This document shows positions 19,105 to 29,822 of a stretch of 64,000 bases of DNA, piece by piece. The DNA is from Meghimatium bilineatum. Its lineage: Eukaryota; Mollusca; Gastropoda; Stylommatophora; Philomycidae. The position numbers were made by a program, and so were the translations under genes. Positions within the stretch are counted from its first letter, which is position 1. The number at the start of each line of letters is the position of its first letter. The stretch spans positions 24,766,015 through 24,830,014 of the forward strand of contig CM067311.1 of the NCBI GenBank assembly GCA_034231615.1. Reading direction: 5' to 3'. The notes beneath the pieces were generated by a model that did no database searches, was not told where the DNA came from, and was given only the letters and a program-made list of their open reading frames with translations.

Positions 19105-19190
19105 TGTCTTATACGTTCCTTTTCAAACTCTCCCCAAATCTCTCTTCCTAAGAAAGACGGTCCCTCTATATACTACATACAGTAGGATAT
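19105..19190 (-). repeat. SINE-like fragment split by a LINE
   Basis: ccttttcaaactctccccaa, tctctcttcctaagaaagac and tatactacatacagtaggat. The last block equals part of the 47-bp unit amplified at 20027-20731. A LINE lies between the two, so it inserted into this repeat. Confidence 0.7.
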
Positions 19191-19327
19191 ATGTTTTTTC
19201 CAATCCCCAGATGTTGATTGTAGCAAATTTAATAGGTCGCTTTTTTCTTTGTTCTTTAATATTACTTAGTCATGAATCATCAGAAGAGTAACTACAAAGA
19301 CAAATAGACAGATGACATCAAACATGC

Positions 19328-20026
19328 CAAACCTTGAACATGAAGATAAATATAGAGAAGATCGAAGTAATGAAGATAGGAAGAACAGAAAGAAACACCA
19401 ACATATAAATATTGGAATGAACAGACTTAAACAAGTGGTAGAATTCACATATCTAGGAAGCAATATAACAACAGACGGCAGGAGCAGCATAGAATTACAC
19501 AATAGATGTAGTAAAGCATACCAAGCCCTAGGATCAATGACACCAACCTTCAGTAACAAAAATGTACATTTAAACATCAAAATAACACTATTCAAAACAA
19601 TTATTATACCAACGCTGTGTTACCAAAGCCAAACATGGACAACGACAGCACAAGATAAACGTAAACTTGTGACAACTGAAATGGCATGCTTGCGCAGAAT
19701 TCTAGGAATATCACTAAGAGACAGTGAGGAATGAGGACATTAGACAAAGAACCTGCAACACCCCAATCTTGGAATATATTAAGAGACAACAGATCAAATG
19801 GTTTGTACACATCAGCATACTACCACCACACAGTATACCACATCAAGCTATGCTAGTCATATACAGTGAGGCAGACCTAGAGGCCAACCACGAAAACGAT
19901 GGATCACCGAAATAAGAGAGGCGCCAAACCCCACAGTATACTCAGCACACACGAGGGTCATCTCAAGAAAACTCTTCTACCTCTGACGCTGAAAGGCAAC
20001 AAAGGGTTTAGCGAATAGATAGGTAG
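19328..20026 (+). mobile_element. RTE-like LINE (family D), 3' part of ORF2
   Basis: LKQVVEFTYLGSNITTDGRS, LHNRCSKAYQALGSM, TLFKTIIIPTLCYQSQTWTT and KRKLVTTEMACLRRILGISL lie in one frame. After a shift come EYIKRQQIKWFVH and KRWITEIREA. These are the thumb and C-terminal blocks of an RTE-like ORF2. The copy at 63460-63845 has the same end. The 3' terminus is a short gatagataggtag tail. The catalytic domain is missing. The element sits inside a SINE-like copy, whose remainder follows as the 47-bp array. Confidence 0.85.
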
Positions 20027-20731
20027 TAGAATGTAGTCCAGAGAACAACTGTCCATCTATATACTACATACAGTAGAATGTAGTCCAGAGAACAACTGTC
20101 CATCTATATACTACATACAGTAGAATGTAGTCCAGAGAACAACTGTCCATCTATATACTACATACAGTAGAATGTAGTCAAGAGAACAACTGTCCATCTA
20201 TATACTACATACAGTAGAATGTAGTCCAGAGAACAACTGTCCATCTATATACTACATACAGTAGAATGTAGTCAAGAGAACAACTGTCCATCTATATACT
20301 ACATACAGTAGAATGTAGTCCAGAGAACAACTGTCCATCTATATACTACATACAGTAGAATGTAGTCAAGAGAACAACTGTCCATCTATATACTACATAC
20401 AGTAGAATGTAGTCAAGAGAACAACTGTCCATCTATATACTACATACAGTAGAATGTAGTCCAGAGAACAACTGTCCATCTATATACTACATACAGTAGA
20501 ATGTAGTCAAGAGAACAACTGTCCATCTATATACTACATACAGTAGGATGTAGTCAAGAGAACAACTGTCCATCTATATACTACATACAGTAGGATGTAG
20601 TCAAGAGAACAACTGTCCATCTATATACTACATACAGTAGGATGTAGTCAAGAGAACAACTGTCCATCTATATACTACATACAGTAGGATGTAGTCCAGA
20701 GAACGAATGCCCTTCTATATACTACACACAG
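20027..20731. repeat. 47-bp minisatellite, 15 units, SINE-derived
   Basis: Exactly fifteen units of tagaatgtagtccagagaac, aactgtccatctatatacta and catacag (705 bp). Units differ mainly at one C/A site (gtccagag or gtcaagag) and an A/G near the start. The sequence before and after belongs to the (GAA)n-tailed family: upstream at 19105-19190, and downstream gtccagagattggagatgcg and ttgtgtcc. So the array is a local amplification of a SINE segment. Confidence 0.95.
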
Positions 20732-20805
20732 TAGGATGTGGTCCAGAGATTGGAGATGCGTTGTGTCCCTTTTTTATTTACACATCCTAACTCCGGCGAT
20801 ATCTC
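20732..20805 (-). repeat. SINE-like family, 5' portion after the array
   Basis: gtccagagattggagatgcg, ttgtgtcccttttttattta and cacatcctaactccggc match 13220-13278, completing the SINE-like copy interrupted by the LINE and the array. Confidence 0.7.
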
Positions 20806-22034
20806 AAATCTAATAGCAACATTAACTAAATCTGAGATTATTATATTAGTAAGATGCAATATGTTCTGACATTCAATGATGGCGTCTGCCTATAGAGAAA
20901 ACAATATAACTTCCTATGCATATGATGTGTGAGGTCCCATCATGTGCCACTTACGAAACTTTGTTAAAAGTGTCTTCAACCTGGCGATGACATGTTTAAC
21001 ATGCCGGAAGTCTAAGATAAACATGTACCCAAACAAGGAGGAGAGCTCAAGAGGAATAAATATACAAATAACATATTCTGTTTGTTTGAGATTATTAGTA
21101 ATGACCTGCAGTCTATCTTACCAAGTGAGGAATGCGAACAGAGCGTTATGTGTTGATAGAAACCTCATTATTTTTAGTTTCGCTAACATTGTCCCCGAAA
21201 CTAGTTTAAAATTCCCAACAATCGCAGAAATCCGTGTTAACATTTGAAACATCTATTTACTTGGTCAAGCTGTCAACAGGCTCTTAAGTTTGCAGACGTT
21301 TAGAGTTCCTGTAACTAATATAAGGAATCTTCGGTACATCTGATATTTATTGTCTCGCAAGTATATACTCGTATGTCAGTGTAAATTAGGAAGATGTAAT
21401 TAACTTCAGTAGAATGATAATAGCTCGGGTTGTTTCTGCGTCTTTGATCATTGAGGAATACACTTTTGGGTGTCTCAAATTTCAAACACGGCACCAGTTG
21501 TTTTTTGTTTTTTCTATCTCCTCTTGATTTTGCGATACATACTAACGTATACAGTAATATATTGGTTTGCGAATGTTCTGCATAACGAGTAAATTTTTAA
21601 ATTAGAAGCTAACATCGTAAACGAGTCAGGACTTTCAATATGTGTCAGTTTTGGTCCACCGAGTGTCACTTGTCACAAATGAGTCAATGTGATAGTGTGT
21701 GTATAACTCAGACAGTCAACACCCGTGTGAGTGTTGTTTACTAAGTGACCATGGGAAGTATTAGACATAATGGCTAATAGAAATCAAGCTTTCTAAAAAT
21801 GACACATTTAACAATTCTCTTGATATTCATTGGTTGTTACACAAAGTATAATGACAGTGACCAACGAAATCACGGGAATTGCTAAATAAGTAATTAAGAA
21901 GACTTTATTTTTCCATTAACCAATAGGTCTTAGGTCTATATTGTAGGTATTTATTTACTCTAGTTTCGATGGCACGTGCGCTTACGCAAAACGTTTATTT
22001 TCTATTAAAGTATTTGTCCAAATGTAATAGCTGT
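20806..22034. other. no recognised feature
   Basis: Apparently unique AT-rich DNA. A 101-codon frame at 20942-21247 shows no motif or compositional bias that I would trust. Confidence 0.5.
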
Positions 22035-22116
22035 TGTTTATAAACTTTACTGTATTATTTATAAACTTTACTGTATTATTTATAAACTTTACTGTATTAT
22101 TTATAAACTTTACTGT
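22035..22116. repeat. 21-bp minisatellite
   Basis: Four copies of attatttataaactttactg plus t, nearly identical. Confidence 0.95.
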
Positions 22117-22220
22117 AACAATGAGGTATTCCGATGATGAAAAGGTAATAAATGAGAATATAAGAAAAAGATCATTACGATGGGAGTTGACAAATTGTTA
22201 TCAAGATTGCACGAAATATA

Positions 22221-22500
22221 TTATATGGGAAATAACTGAATGTTTTCTTACATTAAGATATTATATGGGAAATAACTGAATGTTTTCTTACATTAAGATA
22301 TTATATGGGAAATAACTGAATGTTTTCTTACATTAATATATTATATGGGAAATAACTGAATATTTTCTTACATTAATATATTGTATGGGAAATAACTGAA
22401 TGTTTTCTTACATTAATATATTATATGGGAAATAACTGAATGTTTTCTTACATTAATATATTATATGGGAAATAACTGAATGTTTTCTTACATTAAGATA
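22221..22500. repeat. 40-bp minisatellite, 7 units
   Basis: Seven units of ttatatgggaaataactgaa and tgttttcttacattaagata (280 bp), differing at one or two bases each. High identity suggests recent amplification or homogenisation. Confidence 0.97.
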
Positions 22501-22559
22501 TTAATAAAGAGAATGCAATCTTAGAGCAATCGAAATAGTGTTGTATAGAATTTAGTATT

Positions 22560-22700
22560 AAATTTAGTTCAAAACAAATCGTAGCAGTCTACGAGACTTA
22601 CAGCCGTGGAAATTTTTTTTTGTGTGCCTTATTTTAACTCACTGCAACGAATGAGTTAACAAGCCAAAGATCTGATATGAATTGTTTCCAGTCTAAATCA
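22560..22700. repeat. ~145-bp interspersed repeat, copy 2
   Basis: tagttcaaaacaaatcgtag, tctacgagacttac, gagttaacaagccaaagatc and ttgtttccagtctaaatcac parallel 18950-19100. Confidence 0.65.
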
Positions 22701-22721
22701 CTTAACATATATGTTTGTCTA

Positions 22722-22845
22722 TTTGTTCTGCGATCGCTTCATTGTAATCAGCTCATATATTCATGTGATTTGCGCCTGGAGCGTAGTTACGTTGTGCTAT
22801 CGATATGCACCCTGTAGGTCCAACACATCCGATTTCGGCATAACA
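22722..22845 (-). repeat. SINE-like sub-family F
   Basis: gcgcctggagcgtagttacg, ttgtgctatcgatatgcacc, ctgtaggtccaacacatccg and atttcggcat. It is shared with 42205-42332. The second half resembles the (GAA)n-tailed family, so this is probably a variant of it. Confidence 0.65.
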
Positions 22846-22850
22846 TATAT

Positions 22851-23919
22851 AATGTAATTAAGGAAATAACCGAAAAGCAAAAATATGTTAGTGGCTGACA
22901 TCGATAAATTTTATAACAAATTGTATATCTACGTATTAGCACAGTATTAAAAACAGAAGTTATAAGTTGTGTTAGATGCAGCTAATGGGGGTGTCACGAT
23001 AGCATCAAAGCCACATACATGTGTTGTGGAACATCTACACACATTGCTTCTCATGTGTGTAAACGAGACATAACTAGCAGGTGATGCTGTGACAGAGAAC
23101 TTTCTGTATCTGCGAGTGTGCAAAGGCATTGTACGCCGAGATGTGAATTTCTTTTGTTGTGTTTTAATTTCTTGTTAAGAAAACTTTATTCATGTCAGCA
23201 GATATTATTGTCAGTCTAGCTAGGCTATGATGCGCACGTCCTAGACAGATCCTTCCCTGGATAAAGGTTATGTTTATTAATTACACAGACCGTTACTCAT
23301 CATGCGACCCGAAATTTCATTGGCTTGCGATATAGAATATAGGCAAAATGACTAATGGAAAGCAGTGATCACTCTAATCAGCCAAGATTAGTGACATTGG
23401 CTCTGACTAGTTTGAAGGGTCTATAACTGAGGAAGGATCAGTTCTAGGAGTACCTATATGTGATAACAGTACTTTTCCTTATATATATCCGTATGTCGGC
23501 AATATTTTAGCGTCAAACGAATGTTTTCTCTGCTTTCGCTTGTCTATTTGGATTCATGTAGGGGTGGGTAGTCTATTGTAATTCTATTTGATTACTTGCC
23601 CGATTAAGTCCATGGTTGTCTTCTCATAGTTGTTGAAAGATATTGTTATTTTGCGATTTCTCTTATTTATTTATTTTACTTGAATTCAATACTTGATAGT
23701 TTTCTAAAACATATATTTTCAAATGAATTTAATTTCTTCCTCAGTGCCTTTGTCATTTTCCAACTTTCGCAACCATATGTTAGGTATGGTGCTGTACCGT
23801 GCTAAACTTTTCAATAACCAATAATCGAATAAAAACAGAATTTTGCATGCAACTTTGCGTTTAGATGATCATATACTTGTTTAATTGAAAATCATGCAAG
23901 TGTTTCCATTTCCTTCCAG
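22851..23919. other. no recognised feature
   Basis: Apparently unique sequence of mixed composition. I found no gene, tandem repeat or element end until the palindrome at 23920. Confidence 0.5.
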
Positions 23920-24099
23920 CGGGAATTGAACCAGTCCGTTCAACGGCACCAAATCGCCTAGCAACTATTGCACACGCGTTCTTCCGTACTTGACTAACCG
24001 CATCTCCAATAAAAGATGCGGTTAGTCAAGTACGTAAGAACGCGTGTGCAATAGTTGCTAGACGATTCGGTGCCGTTGAACGGACTGGTTCAATTCCCG
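23920..24099. repeat. palindromic (foldback) element: 86-bp arms, 8-bp loop
   Basis: The left arm (23920-24005) is the reverse complement of the right arm (24014-24099) at 83 of 86 positions, with only ccaataaa between. Each arm, read outward, runs atgcggttagtcaagtac, gcgtgtgcaatagttgcta, ggtgccgttgaacggac and ggttcaattcccg. The last is a good match to a pol III B box. The right arm is followed by ttgtcctctggcttcctact (24121 on). The reverse complement of that block lies on the left side of the second copy at 59041. Confidence 0.95.
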
Positions 24100-24147
24100 T
24101 TAGTCTCAAGAATTTTTTAATTGTCCTCTGGCTTCCTACTTAAATTT

Positions 24148-24600
24148 CCTTTAAGCGGTACATTTCTTTGATGTGTGCCTGAGTTAGAATTATTGTGTCG
24201 CCAAAGAATGACATTTACTATAATTTACAGATTTGAGTGACATTGAATTAATAGGAGTGTAAAATCGAATAAATGTTCAGGAAGTTAAGTTTAAATTGGT
24301 ACTGACAGTGGTGCTAAGTTTTCACTTTTCAAAATGTACGTTCAGTTTTAGCTTTCCAAATTTGATTTTTACACAAATGAAAAACAATAGAAACGACTGT
24401 AAGACTGAAAATGAATATGAAGATTGTCTCTGTCTTAATGATCCATAACGTATATTCTTGCATCAACAGATTTGTATATTCTTGCATCTGTTGCTCGTTT
24501 TAGCTGAAAAAAAGTCACTGGGGATAATAAGTAGTACTAAAATTTTCATGAATATTTGTTAAATGTTTGCAACGTTGCAGATTTTTTAAATATAACGAAA
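24148..24600. other. no recognised feature
   Basis: AT-rich sequence between the palindrome and the 33-bp array. No gene seen. Confidence 0.5.
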
Positions 24601-25262
24601 CATTTTGAAACGCACTATAATACAGCTTTACTTATTTTATACGCACTATAAAAGATATATTATTCATTTTGGAACGCACTATAATACATATATTATTCAC
24701 TTTGGAACGCACTATAATACATATATTATTCATTTTGGAACGCACTATAATACATATATTATTCACTTTGGAACGCACTATAATACATATATTATTCACT
24801 TTGGAACGCACTATAAAGCAGCTATTACTCATTTTAGAACGCACTATAAACAGATATTGCTCATTTTAGAACGCACTATAAACAGATATTATTCATTTTG
24901 GAATGCACTATAAAATATATATTTCTTATTTTGGAACGCACTATAAAATATATATTTCTTATTTTGGAACGCACTATAAAATATATATTTCTTATTTTAG
25001 AACGCACTATAAAATATATATTTCTTATTTTAGAACGCACTATAAAATATATATTTCTTATTTTGGAACGCACTATAAAATATATATTTCTTATTTTAGA
25101 TCGCACTATAAAATATATATTTCTTATTTTGGAACGCACTATAAAATATATATTTCATATTTTAGATCGCACTATAAAATATATATTTCTTATTTTGGAA
25201 CGCACTATAAAATATATATATTATTTTTGGAACGCACTATTAAACAGACTTTACTCATTTTG
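24601..25262. repeat. 33-bp minisatellite, ~20 units in two blocks
   Basis: All units share ttttggaacgcactata. The left block continues atacatatattattca and the right block aaatatatatttctta. Two units in the right block share a further atcgcac variant. Unit length divisible by three gives open frames on both strands (MRSKIRNIYFIV-like on minus), with no sign of coding constraint. Confidence 0.95.
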
Positions 25263-25490
25263 AAGCGCAGATTTTACATGACAAGCAATTCTGCAACCAT
25301 TAGAGGCATGATATATTGGCCGACCTTTGTCCACACCTCGCTATGACTGCATGATTTCAAATACGACCAGTAACACAAACATCACATGGAGTACCTTGTC
25401 TATTATATTGTTATTCGTCCATCACAAGTGATGATGACTATTTGCTACATCCACTTTTGAAAATTCAGTTAGAGTTATGAGTTCGTAGAT

Positions 25491-25621
25491 TGGTAGTTAA
25501 TGAGTTTGCCTCTCTTTTGGAGAGGCGTGCTCCTGTAAACCAGCGGACAACAAGGTCCAATTAGGTTATATTAGGACACACTACCATCAAATATTAGAGG
25601 TAAAAAAGACCCAAAAGATCC
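25491..25621. mobile_element. 131-bp insertion with 14-bp target-site duplication
   Basis: atgagttcgtagat flanks the insert exactly (25477-25490 and 25622-25635). The insert contains a hairpin, gcctctcttttggagaggc, and the block aattaggttatattaggac. Related blocks occur at 30285-30400 and 56935-57010, so it belongs to a small family. It has no tRNA-like head or TIRs that I can see. Confidence 0.8.
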
Positions 25622-25821
25622 ATGAGTTCGTAGATGGTTAATAAAAGCCCTATTAAGCCCACAAATGTCTTTGGAAAGTTCGGGCATGCGATGGCCACTG
25701 GAGATGGTTTTTGGTCTACCCTTTACTTTCTAACTACTCTCCGCTGTTGAGTAGCTTCATTTCACATCCTCTTACAAGTTGCAGTGACTTTTTTTACAGG
25801 AGAGCGCCATGTAGCTCTATT

Positions 25822-26335
25822 TTGTGCAAATTCTTCCCATGTATCTTGGTCTATTTTGTGCAAGTTATTCCCATGTATCTTGGTCTATTTTGTGCAAATT
25901 CTTCCCATGTATCTTGGTCTATTTTGTGCAAATTCTTCCCATGTATCTTGGTCTATTTTGTGCAAATTCTTCCCATGTATCTTGGTCTATTTTGTGAAAG
26001 TTCTCTCCATGTATCTTGGTCTATTTTGTGCAAATTCTTCCCAGGTATCTTGGTCTATTTTATGCAAGTCTTCCCATGTATCTTGGTCTATTTTATGCAA
26101 GTCTTCCCATGTATCTTGGTCTGTTTTGTGCAAATTCTTCCCAGGTATCTTGGTCTATTTTATGCAAGTCTTCCCATGTATCTTGGTCTATTTTATGCAA
26201 GTCTTCCCATGTATCTTGGTCTATTTTATGCAAGTCTTCCCATGTATCTTGGTCTTTTTTGTGCAAGCTCTCCCCATGTATCTTGGTCTAGTTTGTGCGT
26301 TTTTCCCACGTATCTTGGTCCATTTTGAAGGCTTT
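25822..26335. repeat. ~34-bp minisatellite made from LINE coding sequence
   Basis: About 15 units of ttcttcccatgtatcttggt plus ctattttgtgcaaa, some shortened to 32-33 bp. The reverse complement encodes DQDTWE and FAQN, part of the conserved C-terminus of the host LINE. The non-amplified copy at 15480-15530 has a single unit. Because 34 is not a multiple of three, the amplification destroyed the frame. Confidence 0.9.
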
Positions 26336-26740
26336 CATTGATATCTTTAACGAGTATTTGTAGCGCTTCGTTTGTTCACCCTAAAAACGTTTGCCTTTCT
26401 GCAATTCACTATAGGGAAGTATCATTGGCAGGCGATGATCTGACATACGTACTACAGGATCTGTCCAACGACTATGTCACAGAATAAGAGCAGTGCTAAT
26501 GCTGGAGATATCATATCTGTCAAAGACAATGGTATCCGAAATCTTGTCTTGCCATCCGAATGTTCATAACTTTTCTGAGAAAAGTTCTATGAAAGTGACT
26601 GATCTTCCTCACATGGCGTCTATACACAGTCCATGTTCACCAGCGTAAAACAACGCTTTAAATACCACTGTTCTGTAAACTTTCAACGTAGTTTGTAGGT
26701 GAAGGCTATTTCTATACCACACATTTGTGTACAATCTGCC

Positions 26741-26985
26741 GTAAGGGCTAATATAGTCCTAACTCATCAGCTATCATCCTTCAAAAGTGACGGTATCTGT
26801 TATTTTAATCTGTTATTTTTCCGGCGATTTTCATTGTTCACTGTGAGTATTATTTTTGTGTGGTCAAAAGCCAATGAAAATAACGAGAACAAGGACAAAC
26901 GTCATTTTTGAAAATGGTTTAGATGAGTCCACAGGGCTGTATTGATAACGAGGGACTCAAAACAGACACAGACAGACGCACACGC

Positions 26986-27016
<31 letters not shown>

Positions 27017-27834
27017 AGTGAACCGTCTGCTACATCGCTACCATGTTATAATTTTAGTAATGTAATTTTTTTTTATTTCAATGTAATTACAAATTTAATT
27101 ATTAAAGTAAATATTTTTTTTGTGGGCATAAAGTCAGAGAAATATTAAATCATTTTATCATCGGGAACCGTAAGGCCATGCTTTATCGCGAGTCGTGCAA
27201 GTTCCAACCGATATCAGAGTTTTAATGCTACCTTTTTTACGACACCGTCTTCAGACTGAAACTTTATTTGAGCATCAAGGAACTTTTCCGCATGAGCTGT
27301 GACGAATGCACCCCATCAAATCTTGCACGACGTCCAACGCTTCTCAATCTAGGAATGTGATCTCGGAGTAAAGATTTAATGAAGAGGTTGTCTCCTACGT
27401 ACGGTAGTCAACTCTGATGTAGCAGTTTTGGAAGAATTAAAACGTCCTGGATGTCTAAGAAATTTTCCAAAATAATTAAATAGGGATTCGTCTAGTTTGT
27501 CAATTTTTTTCCTGTTGGCCCGCGTTTATTTTCGGGTGTTATCGTGAATAAAATATTCACAGTATTAAAGATATGTCTATGCAGAGGAATGTGTATTGCT
27601 GTCTATCTCACCTTGGCCGCACTAAAATCATGCAGACATATGGACTGTGTGGTCAAAGGTCTTTCTCTTTCATAATTCATGCCGTGTGTTATCCCCACGG
27701 CGTTGGTTATCTTATCTTTCCACATCTGTTTTGTCTGCTGTCAATCATTTGCTACACCGATGTTATAACTTGCAAGCTCGTACATAAGGGGGAGAGGGGT
27801 TGGCATGTTGAATATCCCCCCTCAATTCCTAGAA
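26741..27834. other. no recognised gene; (CA)n and a coding-like minus patch
   Basis: (CA)n lies at 26973-27016. On the minus strand at about 27150-27490, two alternating frames read LRDHIPRLRSVGRRARFDGV and AEKFLDAQIKFQSEDGVVKK, which look protein-like but are broken by stops. An 88-codon plus frame at 27573-27839 has no motif. I assign nothing. Confidence 0.35.
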
Positions 27835-28170
27835 AATGAGATCATGACATTTAGTACTAGAATTTAGCCAGAACAAAACACATTTAGTACTAGAAATTTA
27901 GCTAGAACATGACATTTATTACTAGGAATTTAGCCAGCACAAGACACATTTAGTACTAGAAATTTAACCAGAACATGACACATTTAGTACTAGAAATTTA
28001 GCTAGAACATGACATTTAGTACTAGGAATTTAGCAAGAAGATGACAGTTAGTACTAGAAATTTAGTAAAAACATGACTCATTTAGTAATAGAAATTTAGT
28101 GAGAAAATGACACACATTTAGTACTAGAAGTTTAGCCAGAACATGACATTTAGTACGAGTAATTTATGTT
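27835..28170. repeat. ~32-bp minisatellite
   Basis: About ten imperfect units of gacatttagtactagaaatt plus tagccagaacat. Some carry an extra cac. Confidence 0.92.
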
Positions 28171-28384
28171 TATATTTTATAACTTATAACTGATTTCCGG
28201 TTTAAGTAATGAAGGGATGTTTTTCATTCTTGCTGAAGCAAGAGCTGGTTCATCATTAATTTAACACATTAATATCGTAAATAAATAGTTTTCTGTGGTA
28301 CTGAAACGGATTCGAGGATTTCCATTGTGTTTAACGGATTTACACTATGTTTCGTTTGACATTATTTAATTCGATACTAGCCAT

Positions 28385-29800
28385 AAAAAAAAGCTTAAAA
28401 ACAACAAAGCAGCTGGAAACGACGAGATCTTCGCAGAAATGTTAAAAGCAGTAGATAAAAATACCCTGCAATACTTATTACAACTGTTTAATGAAATATG
28501 GCTGAAAGAAACACCAATCAACATAATGGAAGGAAAGGATTATTTTCAAACTCCCTAAAAAATGAGTTATAACCGATTGCAACAACTGGAGAGGCATCAC
28601 ATTACTCTCAATACCAGGAAAGGTGTTCTGTACGATTGTACTCGAAAGAATTACAACATCAATAGACAAAAGATAAAGCGAGGAACAGACAGGATTTAGA
28701 AAAAAAAACTCATGTGTTGACTAAATATTTACAATCAGGACAATAATAGCAGAATCAGTAGAACACCAATCACAGCTGATTATAAACTTTATTGACTTTC
28801 AAAAGGCATTTGATAGTATACATAGACCTTCAGTCTGGAACATTCTTGAAATATATGGATTCCAACAGAAATACGTGAACATTATAAAAGCATTTTACGA
28901 TGGCTCACGATGCTGGGTAAGAACTGAAGCTGGCAATTTTGAACGGTTCCCAGTAAATAAAGGAGTGAAGCAAGGATGTGTCATGTCACCGATATTATTT
29001 AGTAATACAATGGAATGGGTCATGCGAAATTGGGCAGCCGATAAAAATCGTGGTATTGAATGGTTTGAAAAAAAAAGTGTTTGTTCAAATCGACTTCGCC
29101 GACGATCTAGCAAAAATATTTGATCTTACCAACAAATCAACGGACATCAAACTAAATCGCAACACTCTTGAAAAAGTCAACAACTTCACATACATTGGCA
29201 GTAAGATATCAACAATATTAGATTCATCAACAGAAATATTTCACCGTATTACACTTGGCTGCTAACTCATTCAATAAACTATCAAATATCTGGCATTCAA
29301 AAACGCTTAGAAACAACACAAAACTCAGTATCTTCAACTCCTGCATAATTCCATCATTAACATATGGATGCGAAAGTTGGAAAGCAACATCAAAATTAGA
29401 ACAAAGACTAAACTCCTTTGAAAATAAATGTTTTAGAAGGCTACTGAACATACGTTGGTTAGACTTCAAATAAAACACAGTTGTCTGACAAGAATCAAAA
29501 CAAGAATATGTATCCACCTATATTAGAAGGCTTCGTTGGAATTGCATCGGACACGCGCTACGAATGGATACCAAAAGACTCCCTTATCATGCTTTGATGT
29601 GGTCAACAAGAGGCAAGAGAAAACGAGGACGACCAAGAGAAACCTTACGTAGAACTATTACAAGAGAACGCTTCACCATCGGTATTAGCAGCAATGGAGA
29701 CCTAAAACAAACTGCAATGAAACGCGAGACATGACATCTATGACATCCGCCATATGTGTCGTCTTTGGCCCTTGAGGAATAACTAATCAAATATGGTGCG
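28385..29800 (+). mobile_element. RTE-like LINE, RT domain and C-terminus, frameshifted
   Basis: Scattered over three frames are KNNKAAGNDEIFAEMLKAV, LIINFIDFQKAFDSIHRPS, YVNIIKAFYDGSRCWVRTEA, GVKQGCVMSPILF and the catalytic IDFADDLA (29092-29106). Then come EKVNNFTYIGSKIST, LTYGCESWKATSKLE, FENKCFRRLLNIRWL and KRGRPRETLRRTI. This is the most complete RT of its family in the window, in correct order from fingers to C-terminus. A deletion removes about 60 residues after FADD. At least six frameshifts or stops make it inactive. It is related to the fragment at 3430-3833. Confidence 0.9.
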
Positions 29801-29822
29801 CAGTTTTACTGCAGCCTATCGT

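Larger units (their letters stand above)
25412..26740 (-). mobile_element. RTE-like LINE 3' part with internal minisatellite and nested insert
   Basis: Read from 26740 down: TLKVYRTVVFKALFYAGEH, a diverged RT tail, VVRMSDHRLPM, then LKSFKMDQDTWE-type codons. Beyond the array, FAQNRATWRSPVKKV and the zinc-finger-like CPNFPKTFVGLIGLL follow (second cysteine changed to phenylalanine). The 3' end matches 15213. Codons for the IDQDTWE-x-LHK stretch have been amplified into an array at 25822-26335. A 131-bp insert with target-site duplication lies at 25491-25621. Several frameshifts are present, so the copy is dead. Confidence 0.8.

Noticed and set aside
24605-25346. Open frames of 66 to 147 codons
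   Set aside because: They are read-through of the 33-bp array in several frames.
25711-26341. 205- and 185-codon plus-strand frames
   Set aside because: They are antisense read-through of a minisatellite derived from a minus-strand LINE.
27150-27490. Minus-strand gene
   Set aside because: Protein-like pieces alternate between frames with stops, and no domain could be recognised. Too weak for a call.
28385-29800. Active reverse transcriptase gene
   Set aside because: The FADD catalytic box is intact, but several frameshifts, a deletion after it and no endonuclease rule out activity.
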